From Solen grandis (Eukaryota > Mollusca > Bivalvia > Adapedonta > Solenidae): a DNA stretch of 64,000 nucleotides. The stretch covers positions 17,739,214 through 17,803,213 of the forward strand of contig CM037778.1 in assembly GCA_021229015.1 (NCBI GenBank). The letters are read 5' to 3'. Of this stretch, positions 49,501 through 56,003 are shown in pieces; within the stretch, counting starts at the first letter, position 1; the number at the start of each line of letters is the position of its first letter. The notes under the pieces are model-generated. The model made no database searches and was not told where the DNA came from. It saw only the letters and a list, made by a program, of their open reading frames with translations. A program made the translations under genes and the position numbers.

Positions 49501-51849
49501 CATGTGACCTCACTTACTTTGGCAAACAGCAAATTGCAAATTCTGGGACAGTGTTTGATCAGCTGATTTTGACATGTCGGCTGCTAATTTACAGATCCAG
49601 CCATGATCAGTTTGATGTAAATTAGTCTTTGTAAGTAAAACATATTGAAGTATGAAATGCAATAATTGTAGAGGTTTAGTTTGAGATTTTGATATATTCA
49701 AGTAGTTCTTGACTTGGCTAAGTTTGGTCACAAGGCTGACTAGTTTTGCTGCACCGAGTTTTCTTTCTATCAATGTTTTTTTCCATTGAAAAATATTTCC
49801 ACTACTAAGACAAAGTTCTAAAACATGTTTTTCTTTTATTTGTTTTATTTTTGAGGTTTTTCAGTTATTGCAGGTAGATAGATCAAAAGGGAAACAAATC
49901 AATTGCATAATAATTTAAAGTTTTTCTTCCTCCCTTCATAAAATTTACAATTATTAAATAAATAACATCTCTTTAATTAAATATTATATCCTGAGTGAAT
50001 GTGTGTGTGAGTAGTTTGAATATACCTGGTAATACAATTTAATACATATGGCACCTGTTTTTAAAGGGAGAAAAAATAAACATAATAAAAATATATATTT
50101 GAGCCATTGGCACTAAATTTGGCACAAACTTCCTTAATTTGGCTCCAAGTTTTCTCGTTTGGCGAAAGTTGTGGCGCAAACTTTTTTTCAGCCAGGGTGA
50201 ACCCTGTGTAATTGTATAAAACAGAATTTTAATTATTACATGCAGAATTAAAGAAACAAATAACTGTGTTGCACGCAACACAGGAGCCCCTACTGAATCA
50301 TGAGGTGCATAATTTTTCTGTTACCATAGCAACTGGAATTTGGTCCGAGAAAAACAACAACAAAGTAACGTGCAGAATCTCCATACTGCCATCTATTCAC
50401 AGATTTTTTTCTCACCCTTTTGGGAACATGACCCAACCCTCAGAATTGTGAATTTTCGTTTCGTTTAAGACAAAATTGGTAAAAGCTCACACCGTATTAC
50501 ACAGTAATTAACCTGAGTAACAGCCATAGGAAGTAAACACATTTTGTCAAGGTTCCTCACCTTTAATCTTTTCACACGTCGTAAAAACGGGATCCAGCAA
50601 CCTCATGTACAGAAGCTAACATTAGCATTGAGAGTACACGAAGATTGCCAACGCAATACGGGAATTTGTAATTAGGGTTGGTTACGCAATCGGCGATTAC
50701 ATTCAGTGGTGTATACGAAGATTTCCGAAGCAAAACAAGAATTTATTAGGCTAATTAGAGAAACTGACAGTGATAGCGAGTCAATAGGGGGTCAGTTGCA
50801 CTAATTGATCACATAATCTGTTTGAGGCGGTACTTTTGTGACCGGCTGATCTGGTGGTACTGACGCACCAGCTGTTATTGCCCCGGGTCAAAATGACGCT
50901 TGGTACAATTTTACCCGGGGTCAAATAAGCGTCATTGAGAAATCTCCCGGGTCAAAACCCGGGAGCTCGGGTCAAAGGAGAGCCCTGACAATGTAAAAAT
51001 GGTGATAATTTTTTTGTATGTTTTTTTTTGTTCCTAAAATTGGGAATTTTCTTCTTGAAATTGGAGAAAAAAAAACATACTTTTTGCGACTGGGAACACA
51101 ACCCGGTCCCATTATCGGTCAACAAAATGGGCAAAAAAACCCCAAAGAAACTCTGATTCATATATCAAGTTTCATAATATTTTCTTAAAACATTTTTAAA
51201 GTTATTGAGGGATCCAAATTTCTGGACATCTTGACGGACGGTAAACCTATAGTCCCCTCTGGTGTAAACACCAACAAGGGACTAAAAACATTTGTAAAGA
51301 GTTACCCAAGGAACACCTGTGTCAAAACAAGAGGCCATGATGGCCCCATATCACTCACCTGGGTAGGAGCAATCTTGGTAGAGGGTTACCCATAGAACAT
51401 CTGTGCCAAAACACCAGTAGGGGACTAAAATGTACAAGAAACTTATAGAACTGAAATATTAGGGGGAAACATACTATACCTGAGCAGTTATAGCCATTCA
51501 GAAGCCCCGTAAGAACTGCATTTGTTGTCTCCTTATAAACTTCTGTATTTCCAGCACTTGGGCCAAACACATGATCAAATGCAAACTTCAGGTCTTTATT
51601 TGGTCTCTTTCTAATGTCTCTAGGTCTTTTCCTGGTCTTACTATAACCATAGGTTGAGTTTTCCTTAGGATCAAACACCAGCACATTTTCATCCACTGCC
51701 TGCACTATCACTCTAAAGTTTCCTTCTTTTTCTTTCTCATTTTCCGGTCTGATTCTGACCACAACTCTCACATTACTTCCAGATGTGTTCTCAGCAACGT
51801 CTGGCCTGCCCCCTTCTTCATGATGACGTTTTCTTGAAGGTATATGCAT
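22511..51849 (-). CDS. KIF18A: Kinesin-8 motor protein (KIF18A/KIF18B-like), 1212 aa, 19 coding exons
   Basis: A plus-end-directed microtubule motor of the kinesin-8 family, which in animals controls kinetochore-microtubule length and chromosome alignment (family knowledge). Exons on the minus strand, 5' to 3': 51849-51480, 48044-47887, 47217-47113, 46621-46511, 44127-43930, 41590-41493, 40675-40600, 39839-39765, 38566-38469, 38123-37964, 36840-36673, 36051-35930, 34069-33843, 32647-32327, 31824-30859, 29931-29832, 25869-25736, 25419-25329, 22571-22511. All introns are GT-AG and all phases agree. Seen: motor ~26-372 with P-loop GATGAGKT (128-135), switch I SSRSHA (240-245), switch II DLAGSE (273-278), [16 protein letters not shown] (321-336); a very basic loop 2 (~70-85); neck ~373-397; charged helical region to ~655; Ser-rich tail. 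Some motor residues resemble KIF18A and others KIF18B, so the symbol marks the family, not strict orthology. The protein is longer than the ~900 residues usual for vertebrate KIF18A, mostly because of exon 15. Confidence 0.93.
23064..23489 (+). repeat. AACAAGAGGGCC...CAGGTGAGCT element
   Basis: Starts AACAAGAGGGCCCTAGATCG CTCACCTGAG and ends GCTCAGGTGAGCTAAAAA, preceded by a GACGGACGACGG run. The inverted CTCACCTGAG/CTCAGGTGAG pair bounds diverged ~140-bp units. In the last intron of the KIF18-like gene. Confidence 0.8.
23490..24666. other. Intron 18 sequence, nothing recognised
   Basis: AT-rich intron of the KIF18-like gene without recognised repeats or exons. Confidence 0.4.
24667..25273 (-). 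mobile_element. tRNA-derived SINE split by a CAGGG...CCCTG element
   Basis: The A-box TGGCTAAGTGG (complement 25257-25267) marks the tRNA head at the right end. The body is interrupted at 24855-25163. Removing the insert and one AAAGG restores the family's CAAG.AAGGGAGCTATACC stretch. Confidence 0.82.
24855..25163. mobile_element. 309-bp CAGGG...CCCTG element with 5-bp duplication AAAGG
   Basis: Begins CAGGGTTCCTAC and ends ACTTCCCTG. It is flanked by AAAGG at 24850-24854 and 25164-25168. Repeated CCCTGAC / TCCCTGA words inside. hAT-like ends, non-autonomous. Confidence 0.75.
25329..25419 (-). CDS. KIF18A: KIF18-like exon 18: conserved C-terminal motif
   Basis: Residues 1163-1192 plus two bases: [20 protein letters not shown] then [12 protein letters not shown]-[GS]-Y-M-x-x-T plus basic patch near the C-terminus recalls the kinesin-8 tail. 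Acceptor TTTCAG, donor AG|GTAGGG. Confidence 0.86.
25736..25869 (-). CDS. KIF18A: KIF18-like exon 17
   Basis: Residues 1118-1162 plus one base: [20 protein letters not shown], then [20 protein letters not shown] and IINCN. Contains a TPSP phosphosite-like motif and a short amphipathic stretch. Acceptor TTCCAG, donor ATG|GTGAGT. Confidence 0.87.
26117..27020. other. Intron 16: AT-rich sequence with CGGCTTTCCG motif
   Basis: A GCGGCTTTCCGTTTGC word at ~26120 has an inverse GTTTGCGGAAAGCC at ~29463, hinting at one ~3.3-kb composite element. TATCACT(A/G)AAGGTGAT words recur at ~26883 and ~27003. Confidence 0.35.
27225..27793. repeat. 156-bp tandem repeat inside a dispersed element
   Basis: The word GCACTGCACTTCCTCTCATC begins at 27294, 27450 and 27606, exactly 156 bp apart; the first two units look identical bar one base. 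The element ends with a GACCGACCGACGGACGG run and TGGGGGTATAATA at ~27782. Confidence 0.88.
28220..29310. repeat. ~467-bp tandem repeat with CRE and E-box
   Basis: Two long units align from ATGACGTCA(T/C)AACCACGTGACTTAAG at 28513 and ~28980 through AAATCTGACGTCATTGAAAA. A partial earlier unit starts near 28222. Intron 16 of the KIF18-like gene. Confidence 0.82.
29832..29931 (-). CDS. KIF18A: KIF18-like exon 16
   Basis: Residues 1085-1117 plus two bases: [20 protein letters not shown] then [13 protein letters not shown]. Disordered tail. Acceptor GTTACAG, donor GG|GTAAGT. The frame follows from exon 15 and leads into exon 17. Confidence 0.85.
30087..30279. mobile_element. Palindromic MITE, CTGGGGCCATATTCATAAAG ends
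   Basis: 193 bp. The left CTGGGGCCATATTCATAAAG is mirrored at the right by CTTTATGAATACGACCCCAG. The interior repeats (C/T)CCTTAG/CTAAGG words. Intron 15. Confidence 0.85.
30859..31824 (-). CDS. KIF18A: KIF18-like exon 15: long disordered Ser-rich tail
   Basis: 966 nt, residues 763-1084, the largest exon. It opens [20 protein letters not shown] and is dominated by Ser, Asn, Gln and Thr, with basic clusters ([20 protein letters not shown]). Near its end are RSIKF (1069-1073), an RVxF-type PP1 docking candidate, and TPVK (1081-1084), a CDK-type site. Acceptor TTTGCAG, donor AAAG|GTACTG. Confidence 0.92.
32327..32647 (-). CDS. KIF18A: KIF18-like exon 14: proximal tail
   Basis: Residues 656-762. 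The acceptor is CATAAG, a weaker site chosen because it alone restores the incoming phase and gives [17 protein letters not shown]. The remainder is low-complexity tail rich in Pro, Ser and His. Donor AAAG|GTACAT. Confidence 0.85.
32690..33095. repeat. Two-unit repeat with GACGGACAGACGG tail
   Basis: Two diverged ~180-bp units (ATGGAGCGGACACGAAA, GTGACCTTGA.CTTGAGCC, TTCTGCAC.T.GTCTCA) followed by a GGACAGACGGACAG run and CCCGCTTTGCGGCGGGGG hairpin. Intron 13, adjoining exon 14. Confidence 0.7.
33373..33725 (+). repeat. AACAAGAGGGCC element, short copy
   Basis: AACAAGAGGGCCATAAATCA CTCGCCTGAG at the left; GTGCTCTGGTGAGCTATAAA at the right, after GACGCACGATGGACGACAC. Intron 13. Confidence 0.78.
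33843..34069 (-). CDS. KIF18A: KIF18-like exon 13
   Basis: Residues 580-655: [20 protein letters not shown], then [20 protein letters not shown] and a less ordered end with [16 protein letters not shown]. The LTPDLQE-type motif sits just before the tail. Donor ACAG|GTAAAG. Confidence 0.9.
34757..34997 (-). mobile_element. TTAA MITE, full copy
   Basis: TTAA at 34757-34760 and 34994-34997, intact ends and central palindrome. Intron 12. Confidence 0.93.
35695..35812. mobile_element. GAGCAAACA...TGTTTGC palindromic MITE
   Basis: AGAGCAAACAAAGGAGACCC, then TGATCAGACAACTCCTATAG and a near-complement GGAGCTTCTGATC...CTCTGTTTGC, followed by CATCAAAATGAGTCTGTATG. Related copies: 46085-46222, 59100-59214, 61450-61545. 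Confidence 0.7.
35930..36051 (-). CDS. KIF18A: KIF18-like exon 12: coiled coil
   Basis: Residues 540-579 plus two bases: [20 protein letters not shown], then [20 protein letters not shown]. Heptad-like coiled coil. Acceptor TTTTAG, donor AG|GTACTG. Confidence 0.9.
36191..36375 (-). mobile_element. SINE with internal deletion
   Basis: Has the GGGTTTAATGTC end, jumps from CATTTGGAACAA to CATTATATGCTGAGTGCCAA, then the B-box-like GGTTTGATCCC complement and a diverged A-box (CCACTCAGCC). Intron 11. Confidence 0.75.
36673..36840 (-). CDS. KIF18A: KIF18-like exon 11
   Basis: Residues 484-539, 56 codons, phase 0: begins [17 protein letters not shown] and ends DKEGKLPE. A charged, probably helical continuation of the stalk. 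Acceptor CTCCAG, donor GAG|GTGAGG. Confidence 0.9.
37964..38123 (-). CDS. KIF18A: KIF18-like exon 10: coiled-coil segment
   Basis: Residues 430-483: [20 protein letters not shown], then [20 protein letters not shown] and ARLNTL. The charge pattern and Leu spacing suggest helix. Donor GAG|GTAATT. Confidence 0.9.
38469..38566 (-). CDS. KIF18A: KIF18-like exon 9
   Basis: Residues 398-429 plus two bases: a short charged helix ([13 protein letters not shown]) followed by a Pro/Ser linker ending SPTFIG. Acceptor ATACAG, donor GG|GTAAGG. Confidence 0.88.
38878..39605 (+). repeat. AACAAGAGGGCC element with three ~139-bp tandem units
   Basis: Bounded by AACAAGAGGGCCAAGATGGC...CTCACCTGA and CTCAGGTGAGCTAAAAA. 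The word TGACCTGGTGACCTA recurs at ~139-bp spacing (39114 diverged, 39253, 39394), with TTCATGAAGAT.GGGCCAAAA. Intron 8. Confidence 0.82.
39765..39839 (-). CDS. KIF18A: KIF18-like exon 8: neck
   Basis: Residues 373-397 ([20 protein letters not shown] and ELRKE). LK.NVLNV is the kinesin-8 neck-linker/neck signature, and the segment then passes into a heptad-like stretch. 25 codons, phase 0. Confidence 0.93.
40036..40277 (+). mobile_element. TTAA MITE, full copy
   Basis: TTAA at 40036-40039 and 40274-40277, with all family landmarks. Intron 7. Confidence 0.93.
40600..40675 (-). CDS. KIF18A: KIF18-like exon 7: end of motor
   Basis: Ser347 is completed across the junction, then [20 protein letters not shown] and HIKAT to residue 372. 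The YNTL.YA.RAK..K block closes kinesin motor domains. Donor ACT|GTAAGT. Confidence 0.94.
41493..41590 (-). CDS. KIF18A: KIF18-like exon 6: loop 12/alpha-5 region
   Basis: Residues 315-346 plus two bases: [20 protein letters not shown] then [12 protein letters not shown]. This is one of the strongest kinesin signatures. The donor is CAG|GTAGGT. Confidence 0.95.
41671..43580 (-). mobile_element. SINE with TTATCATGGTT duplication, split by a 1.57-kb transposon
   Basis: The 11-bp TTATCATGGTT at 41671-41681 and 43570-43580 flanks the SINE, as expected for target-primed insertion. Minus strand: A-box TGGCCGAGTGG and B-box-like GGTTTGATCCC at the head, body, then AATAAACAAACCAACC tail. Interrupted at 41729-43303. 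Intron 5. Confidence 0.88.
41729..43303. mobile_element. 1575-bp CAGTGTCCGACAAAT TIR transposon, non-autonomous
   Basis: Perfect 15-bp inverted ends CAGTGTCCGACAAAT / ATTTGTCGGACACTG, flanked by TCAGT at 41724-41728 and 43304-43308. Subterminal GGGCTACC motifs occur at both ends. Interior AT-rich with only short frames. hAT-like by its CAG...CTG ends and short duplication. Confidence 0.85.
43930..44127 (-). CDS. KIF18A: KIF18-like exon 5: switch II
   Basis: Residues 249-314, 66 codons, phase 0. Contains [23 protein letters not shown] (switch II DLAGSE) and [20 protein letters not shown] (microtubule-binding helix alpha-4). Donor AAG|GTACTG. Confidence 0.95.
44330..45507 (+). repeat. AACAAGAGGGCC element with ~166-bp tandem array
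   Basis: The word GTGACCCCTGGTG begins at 44627, 44792, 44953 and 45119, i.e. ~161-166 bp apart; about five units span 44440-45240. Ends with a GACGCACGGACGCACGG run and GTGCTCAGGTGAGCTAAAAA. Intron 4. Confidence 0.88.
46085..46222. mobile_element. GAGCAAACA-type palindromic MITE, diverged copy
   Basis: GAACAAACAGAAAAGACCCT, TGATCAGACTGCTCC, GAAGCTCTCTGATCAGA, CCTGTTTGCC, then AATGAGTTAAAATGAGGTAA ATGGTTAAA. Intron 4. Confidence 0.65.
46511..46621 (-). CDS. KIF18A: KIF18-like exon 4: switch I
   Basis: Residues 212-248, 37 codons, phase 0. Holds [20 protein letters not shown] and [15 protein letters not shown] is kinesin switch I, whose serines coordinate the Mg-nucleotide. Confidence 0.94.
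47113..47217 (-). CDS. KIF18A: KIF18-like exon 3
   Basis: Residues 177-211: [13 protein letters not shown], then [20 protein letters not shown]. This is the canonical EVYNE.IRDLL kinesin segment, split exactly at the exon 2/3 junction. Phase 0 at both ends. Confidence 0.93.
47355..47454. other. Assembly gap (100 N)
   Basis: Exactly 100 N inside intron 2 of the KIF18-like gene, probably a fixed-size placeholder. No coding sequence is needed here because exons 2 and 3 join in phase. Confidence 0.98.
47887..48044 (-). CDS. KIF18A: KIF18-like exon 2: P-loop
   Basis: Residues 124-176. Contains [18 protein letters not shown] (Walker A/P-loop of the kinesin ATPase), [15 protein letters not shown] and AVSYLE. 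The acceptor is TTTCAG and the donor GAG|GTAGGA. The assembly gap lies in the intron that follows. Confidence 0.94.
48064..48320 (-). mobile_element. SINE, diverged and head-truncated
   Basis: Recognisable GTTTATTGTTCCGCCAACAG end, CACTGCAGTATCATGCCGTA centre and ATATGCTGAACGCCAAGCAA; the tRNA head fades after GCCAGAGATC. Intron 1. Confidence 0.72.
48320..48540 (-). repeat. Fragment of the TGTCTCCCCC element
   Basis: Inverted relative to 19770: AAGGGCAATAACT, CACCTGTGAAGTTTAAAGTT, GGACAAAAAGTGTGACAG, then TCTGCCCCATATAAATATGG GGAAGACATA. One tandem unit plus terminus. Confidence 0.75.
49170..50206. mobile_element. 1037-bp CAGGGTTC TIR element with 6-bp duplication TGTAAT
   Basis: Left CAGGGTTCCCGCTGGC and right GCCAGGGTGAACCCTG are inverted with two mismatches. 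TGTAAT flanks both sides (49164-49169, 50207-50212). TGGCGCC-rich subterminal sequence recurs inverted near 50165. hAT-like, no transposase. Intron 1. Confidence 0.82.
50880..50990. repeat. Cluster of GGGTCAAA words and a CCCGGG palindrome
   Basis: CTCCCGGGT-CAAA-ACCCGGGAG is a perfect hairpin at 50944-50965. GGGTCAAA occurs four times in ~100 bp. GGGTCA-aaa-TGACGC near 50886 resembles a nuclear-receptor half-site pair. Intron 1. Confidence 0.7.
51324..51362 (+). repeat. Truncated AACAAGAGGCC element end
   Basis: CAAAACAAGAGGCCATGATG GCCCCATATCACTCACCTGG: the left end of the family only, about 120 bp from the exon 1 donor. Confidence 0.65.
51480..51849 (-). CDS. KIF18A: KIF18-like exon 1: N-terminus, start of motor, basic loop 2
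   Basis: Residues 1-123. The start is the ATG at 51849-51847 ([12 protein letters not shown]), just inside an exon whose acceptor TTACAG lies at 51857-51862, so a 5' UTR exon exists upstream. It holds [17 protein letters not shown], the Arg/Lys-rich loop 2 ([19 protein letters not shown]) and NGYNCS. Donor CAG|GTATAG. Confidence 0.92.
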
Positions 51850-51856
51850 CACGCTA

Positions 51857-54258
51857 CTGTAATGAAAAACAAAAGAACTGTAATTTAAATAAAGCCAGTA
51901 AAATGGCACTAAGTGTTAAACAATGAGTGTCTTAGTGGCTCAGTGAAGGATCCTTTAAAGGAACAATTAAAAAGCTCTCTAAAAGTAGATGAATATCATA
52001 CATAATCTACATTTATCTAGCAAAAATTAGGCCTTGCATCTTCTAAATCTTTAATATGGATTAACACCTTGTAGTAACTAGTCAAGACACTTCACTGTTG
52101 GGCTAGCTCTGAAACAAAGTGGTTACAGAGTCCAAAACCCAACTGAGGCCAAATATTTCACTCCCTGTAAGTTATTTTGACTGTCATGACGAAAAATTTA
52201 ACTGAAAATTACCGAGTACATACCGACCATTTTTATGATATGGGAATGTTTCAATACAATTACTAATGTTGAATATCTATAATACAATGACAGAGTCATA
52301 AGTCAAAGAATCACTCTTCCCTATTTCAGGTACCTTCCTTTAATTTTTCGTTTAAAAATAAAAACTGATAACTATCAACCGTATTTTGAAAATGGACCAA
52401 TCAGCTATCAATCTGCTATGATGTCAACATGTATACATGTAAATGGGTCAGATATTTGAAGCGACAGAGGTGATATTAAATAGGAGATATCTCCTATCTA
52501 AGGCAAGGAATTTAAATTCAGTTAGTGTTAGCATGTTCAGTTTGCATTGACCTTTCATCGGATATACAATTTCTTTAATATCATTACTGATTAAAACGTT
52601 AAAATGCATTAGATTAAAATCAATGTCTAATGCCGATTATTTGCTACATGTTTTTGCATATACCAAATACACCGGCAGATTAGGCACAATTTTTTTCCAG
52701 ATAATTCAAGTTTATAGAGGCGGTGCGCCTTATATGATGATATACAGCTTTTCAGGTTTCTTTTTTCAATCACCGAGAAGTGAAAATTACCGGTATACGA
52801 TCTCAGAAAATGGATATACTGAAAGCCAATGAATACGATAATATGACACAAAGTCTATACGAAACCATGATAAACAATACCAGATTATTGCTTTTGTTCT
52901 TATTAGTTATCCTACAGGTTTATTTCATGATAAAATGATCGTGAGAATCTGAAACAACTTGATGGAAACCATTTTCAATATAAACAAATAAGTTTATTTT
53001 ATGGGACCTCAAGATGTATAGGAGAAACTTGACAGGTGGCAATTGTTACGTAATGTTTGTTAGTTGGGAGAATTTTGACAGGTGACAATGGTCCCCAGTG
53101 TTAGAATTTGGGGAAACGGTTGAGTAATGTCATTTTATGAAAATGTGTCACCTTTATCCAACTCGTCGTTAATGTAAGTTGTAACGGTCTAACGGTAATC
53201 TTATGCCATGTGTAAATAAAACGGTTCACCGTATGATTAGCCCGGTGACGTACGGATAGCTTTCGGTCTGTCAAAATGTACAACGGCGCAAATTTCAAAA
53301 CAAGATTTCGCCACATACGATACGATAAGTGATTTTTTTTTTCAATTAAGTTACCCTGAAAGTTAGGATGCGCCTTATACGTAGCTGCATCTAATCTGAC
53401 CGTGTATACGGTATCTGTTTAAACCTGACATGGAAAAAGTAAAATGAAGAATACCAGATATAATGAAGAAAAAGAGGTGAAATAGGTTATGTCTAGGTCT
53501 TATAATTCAGAATATCTACCTGCTTGCCCTTCAAAAATATGAGATAGTAAAATTAAGAAAATTATAGAGAAATGTTCTGATTTTTCACTTAAATCACTGA
53601 ATTTTACTGACCTGGGCAAGTGAAAATGAATTATTCAGCCCTGAGTTTTATAAACTTTATCAGTACAATCTACCTTTTTTTTAATTGTTCTCCCTTTTTT
53701 CCACAATTTTTAAAGCTTGACAATCCCCAAAAGGTTACCTCTTCTGGAAGATAGGGAAATAACTTACGTCTTTCATCTTTACATTAATCTGACAATTTTC
53801 AACTTCTGCTTTTATCATTTCAACAAATTCTTACTAACTTAAGTAACTTTCTTGTAGCCTATCTGACTAGATGATAGATCACAGGACCAGAAAGCCCAGG
53901 TCGTCTGACATTTTTCTGGACGATAGACGTTAGTCGTTACGATACTATGGTTAAGGTGAAGAATTTAAACTAGTTATTTGTTCATAAACTACGAACATAA
54001 TTACAGAAAGTACAGATTAAACGTTACAATACTGATTTCATGTGAGCAAGATCAGCCTCAAACACGTAAATTCTTTTTTTCGCAGATATTTAATTCTCCT
54101 GCACTCGAATTATAAGAGCATTGATATCTATATTATATCTGAATGTAACTGACCATTTGCTATCAGAAGTTTTCCCAAAATTTTGTGTTAAAATTTAAGA
54201 AGGACGTCTTGTTTATAGGGGAAATATCTAATCTCCTTTTCCTGGATGTTTATTTTCT
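51857..54258. other. Upstream of KIF18-like coding exon 1; 5' UTR intron likely
   Basis: Starts with the acceptor of the first coding exon, so this is probably intron plus an unplaced non-coding exon. No coding exon or strong repeat recognised. Confidence 0.5.
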
Positions 54259-54299
54259 TTCAAAATGGCCACACTTTATATGCCAACGAATTTGATTGG
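54259..54299 (-). promoter_or_regulatory. Possible promoter of the KIF18-like gene (CCAAT, TATAAA, TTTGAA)
   Basis: Reading the minus strand: CCAAT (54299-54295), TATAAA (54280-54275) and TTTGAA (54264-54259) lie in order within 41 bp, about 2.4 kb upstream of coding exon 1. CCAAT boxes paired with a CHR element (TTTGAA) are typical of G2/M genes in animals. This is motif matching only; the first exon and start site are unknown. Confidence 0.3.
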
Positions 54300-54760
54300 C
54301 TGATTTTGATCAGCCCCGGAGTGCTTAAAACGCGGCAATAATTCAGCGCGGTAAAAAAAAAGAGTTGATTATGCGGAATAAGTTCGGAGGCAGTATCAAC
54401 GAAAACACACCTTAACCACCAAAATAAGGTTTGCTATGCCAAATGTTCAAGATTATATGTTATATTCTTTATGAATAATTATTATGTCATATAACTGACT
54501 TGAAACAACATTTATTCCGTTGTGTAAAACCCAGTATTGGGATCTACAACGTATTTGTTTCAGATAATTTGAATGCACAAGTGTGAGATGGGAAACTAAA
54601 GTCTCTGGATTAAAAGGTCCAACAAAATAGCTTGGGTAAAAAAAGGTTGAAAAGCTCTCTATTTTAATAAAGGATTCACAAAATGTGTACAGGAAAGAGA
54701 ATTTTGCATAATATAATTATTTCCAAATCTCATTTTTCTTAATGTTCTTCTTAGTCGTTT

Positions 54761-54860
54761 AATCTCTACCGAGGTCCGCTCCAGTTATTTTTTCGTATTG
54801 GCCTATGACAGCGGAGGCCAGTACGAAAAAAAATAACCAGAGCAGATCTCAGTAGAGATT
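54761..54860. repeat. 100-bp snap-back hairpin
   Basis: AATCTCTACCGAGGTCCGCT CCAGTTATTTTTTCGTA...GGCC is mirrored by GGCC.GTACGAAAAAAAATAA CCAGAGCAGATCTCAGTAGA GATT. Two ~40-bp arms with a small loop; foldback MITE-like. Confidence 0.85.
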
Positions 54861-55337
54861 ATCGTTTACTTATAATATATTTAATATTATTGGGCTGTCT
54901 GAATTACCTGATACCACCCAGCTTACAGCATTTTTTTTTCCAGCAGCATATGCTGTGTTTGGTTGTGAACTCTCTGAAGAGAAAAAAAAGAAGAAAAAAA
55001 CAAACTTATAGAGGGTTTTTGTTTATTTTCTTGTTTAATGAATAGATGGGAAAGTTGTCACTGACCGAGAACCCAAATTTCAATCCTGACTGAGGATGAG
55101 AATTCTTGGGCACAATTAAAGTACAGGTCCAACCCAGGATCCATTTAGTAGTATAAGCATAAGTTGTAAAATCTTGTTTCTCATTTAATGCAAAGTAAAT
55201 AATGTATAAAATTGGAAGCATCTTTATTTAACAAATTGGTCAACAATTATTTTTGATGGTGGTGAGGTCACAAGTTTTAAAAAAAATTGTCTATGAACAG
55301 AAAGATTTTACAAGATAGTAAAACAAATTGTTAAATT

Positions 55338-56003
55338 GCAATGTTATATACCAAAATGTTTGCCAATGTCTGTACTATATGAAACTGCCGGCATAAATTG
55401 CCAACGCCTGGTGCGGACTCGGAAATCCAAGATGGCGTCCAAGATGGCCGCCATAAATCGCAAGTTCAGAGAAAATATTTTATCTGTTTGTTACAAATTT
55501 ATTTACAGAGGTAGTTCAAAATATTTGCATGATTATTACTCCTTCCATAATGTACATCAAATTCATATAAAACAATAGCAAATTCAAGGTCAAGGTCAAG
55601 GTCATTTCAGGGTCAAAGTACAAAAAATACTCCAAAATTTGATATCTCCTACCTACTTTTTCTCATTTTATGCATTTTTTATACTCAAATGGATTACTTT
55701 TAGTGATAGAAATATTGTTATGTGTGTATTCTTTCATTTTAAACTGTTTTGTATGATATCTGTGTTTAGATTATGTATAAACTTTGGTAGTTTACACACA
55801 TACACATTATCCAAGATGGCCGCCATTCAGTTGCTGTATCAATGATCATTGGATATTTCATTGATAAATACCATATATAAAGGTCAATCTTAAGTGTTTG
55901 AAAGAAATTACTTTATTTTAGCATGTATGCAAAACTTACAAATTTGATTGACATTTCAAAGTCAAGTTCAAGGTCATTCCAAGGTCAAAACACATAAATT
56001 ATC
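55338..56003. repeat. Left arm of a large inverted repeat
   Basis: Begins GCAATGTTATATACCAAAAT and runs to the AGGTCAAAACACAT word. It is matched nearly base for base, inverted, at 60446-61110. Includes CAAGATGGCGTCCAAGATGG and a second ATCCAAGATGGCCGCCATT, plus CAAGGTCAAGGTCAAGGTCA. Confidence 0.92.

Noticed and set aside
55336..55845. Two short frames repeated in inverted form at 60603-61082
   Set aside because: They exist because the inverted-repeat arms are copies; the sequences contain substitutions without coding bias, so no protein is claimed.
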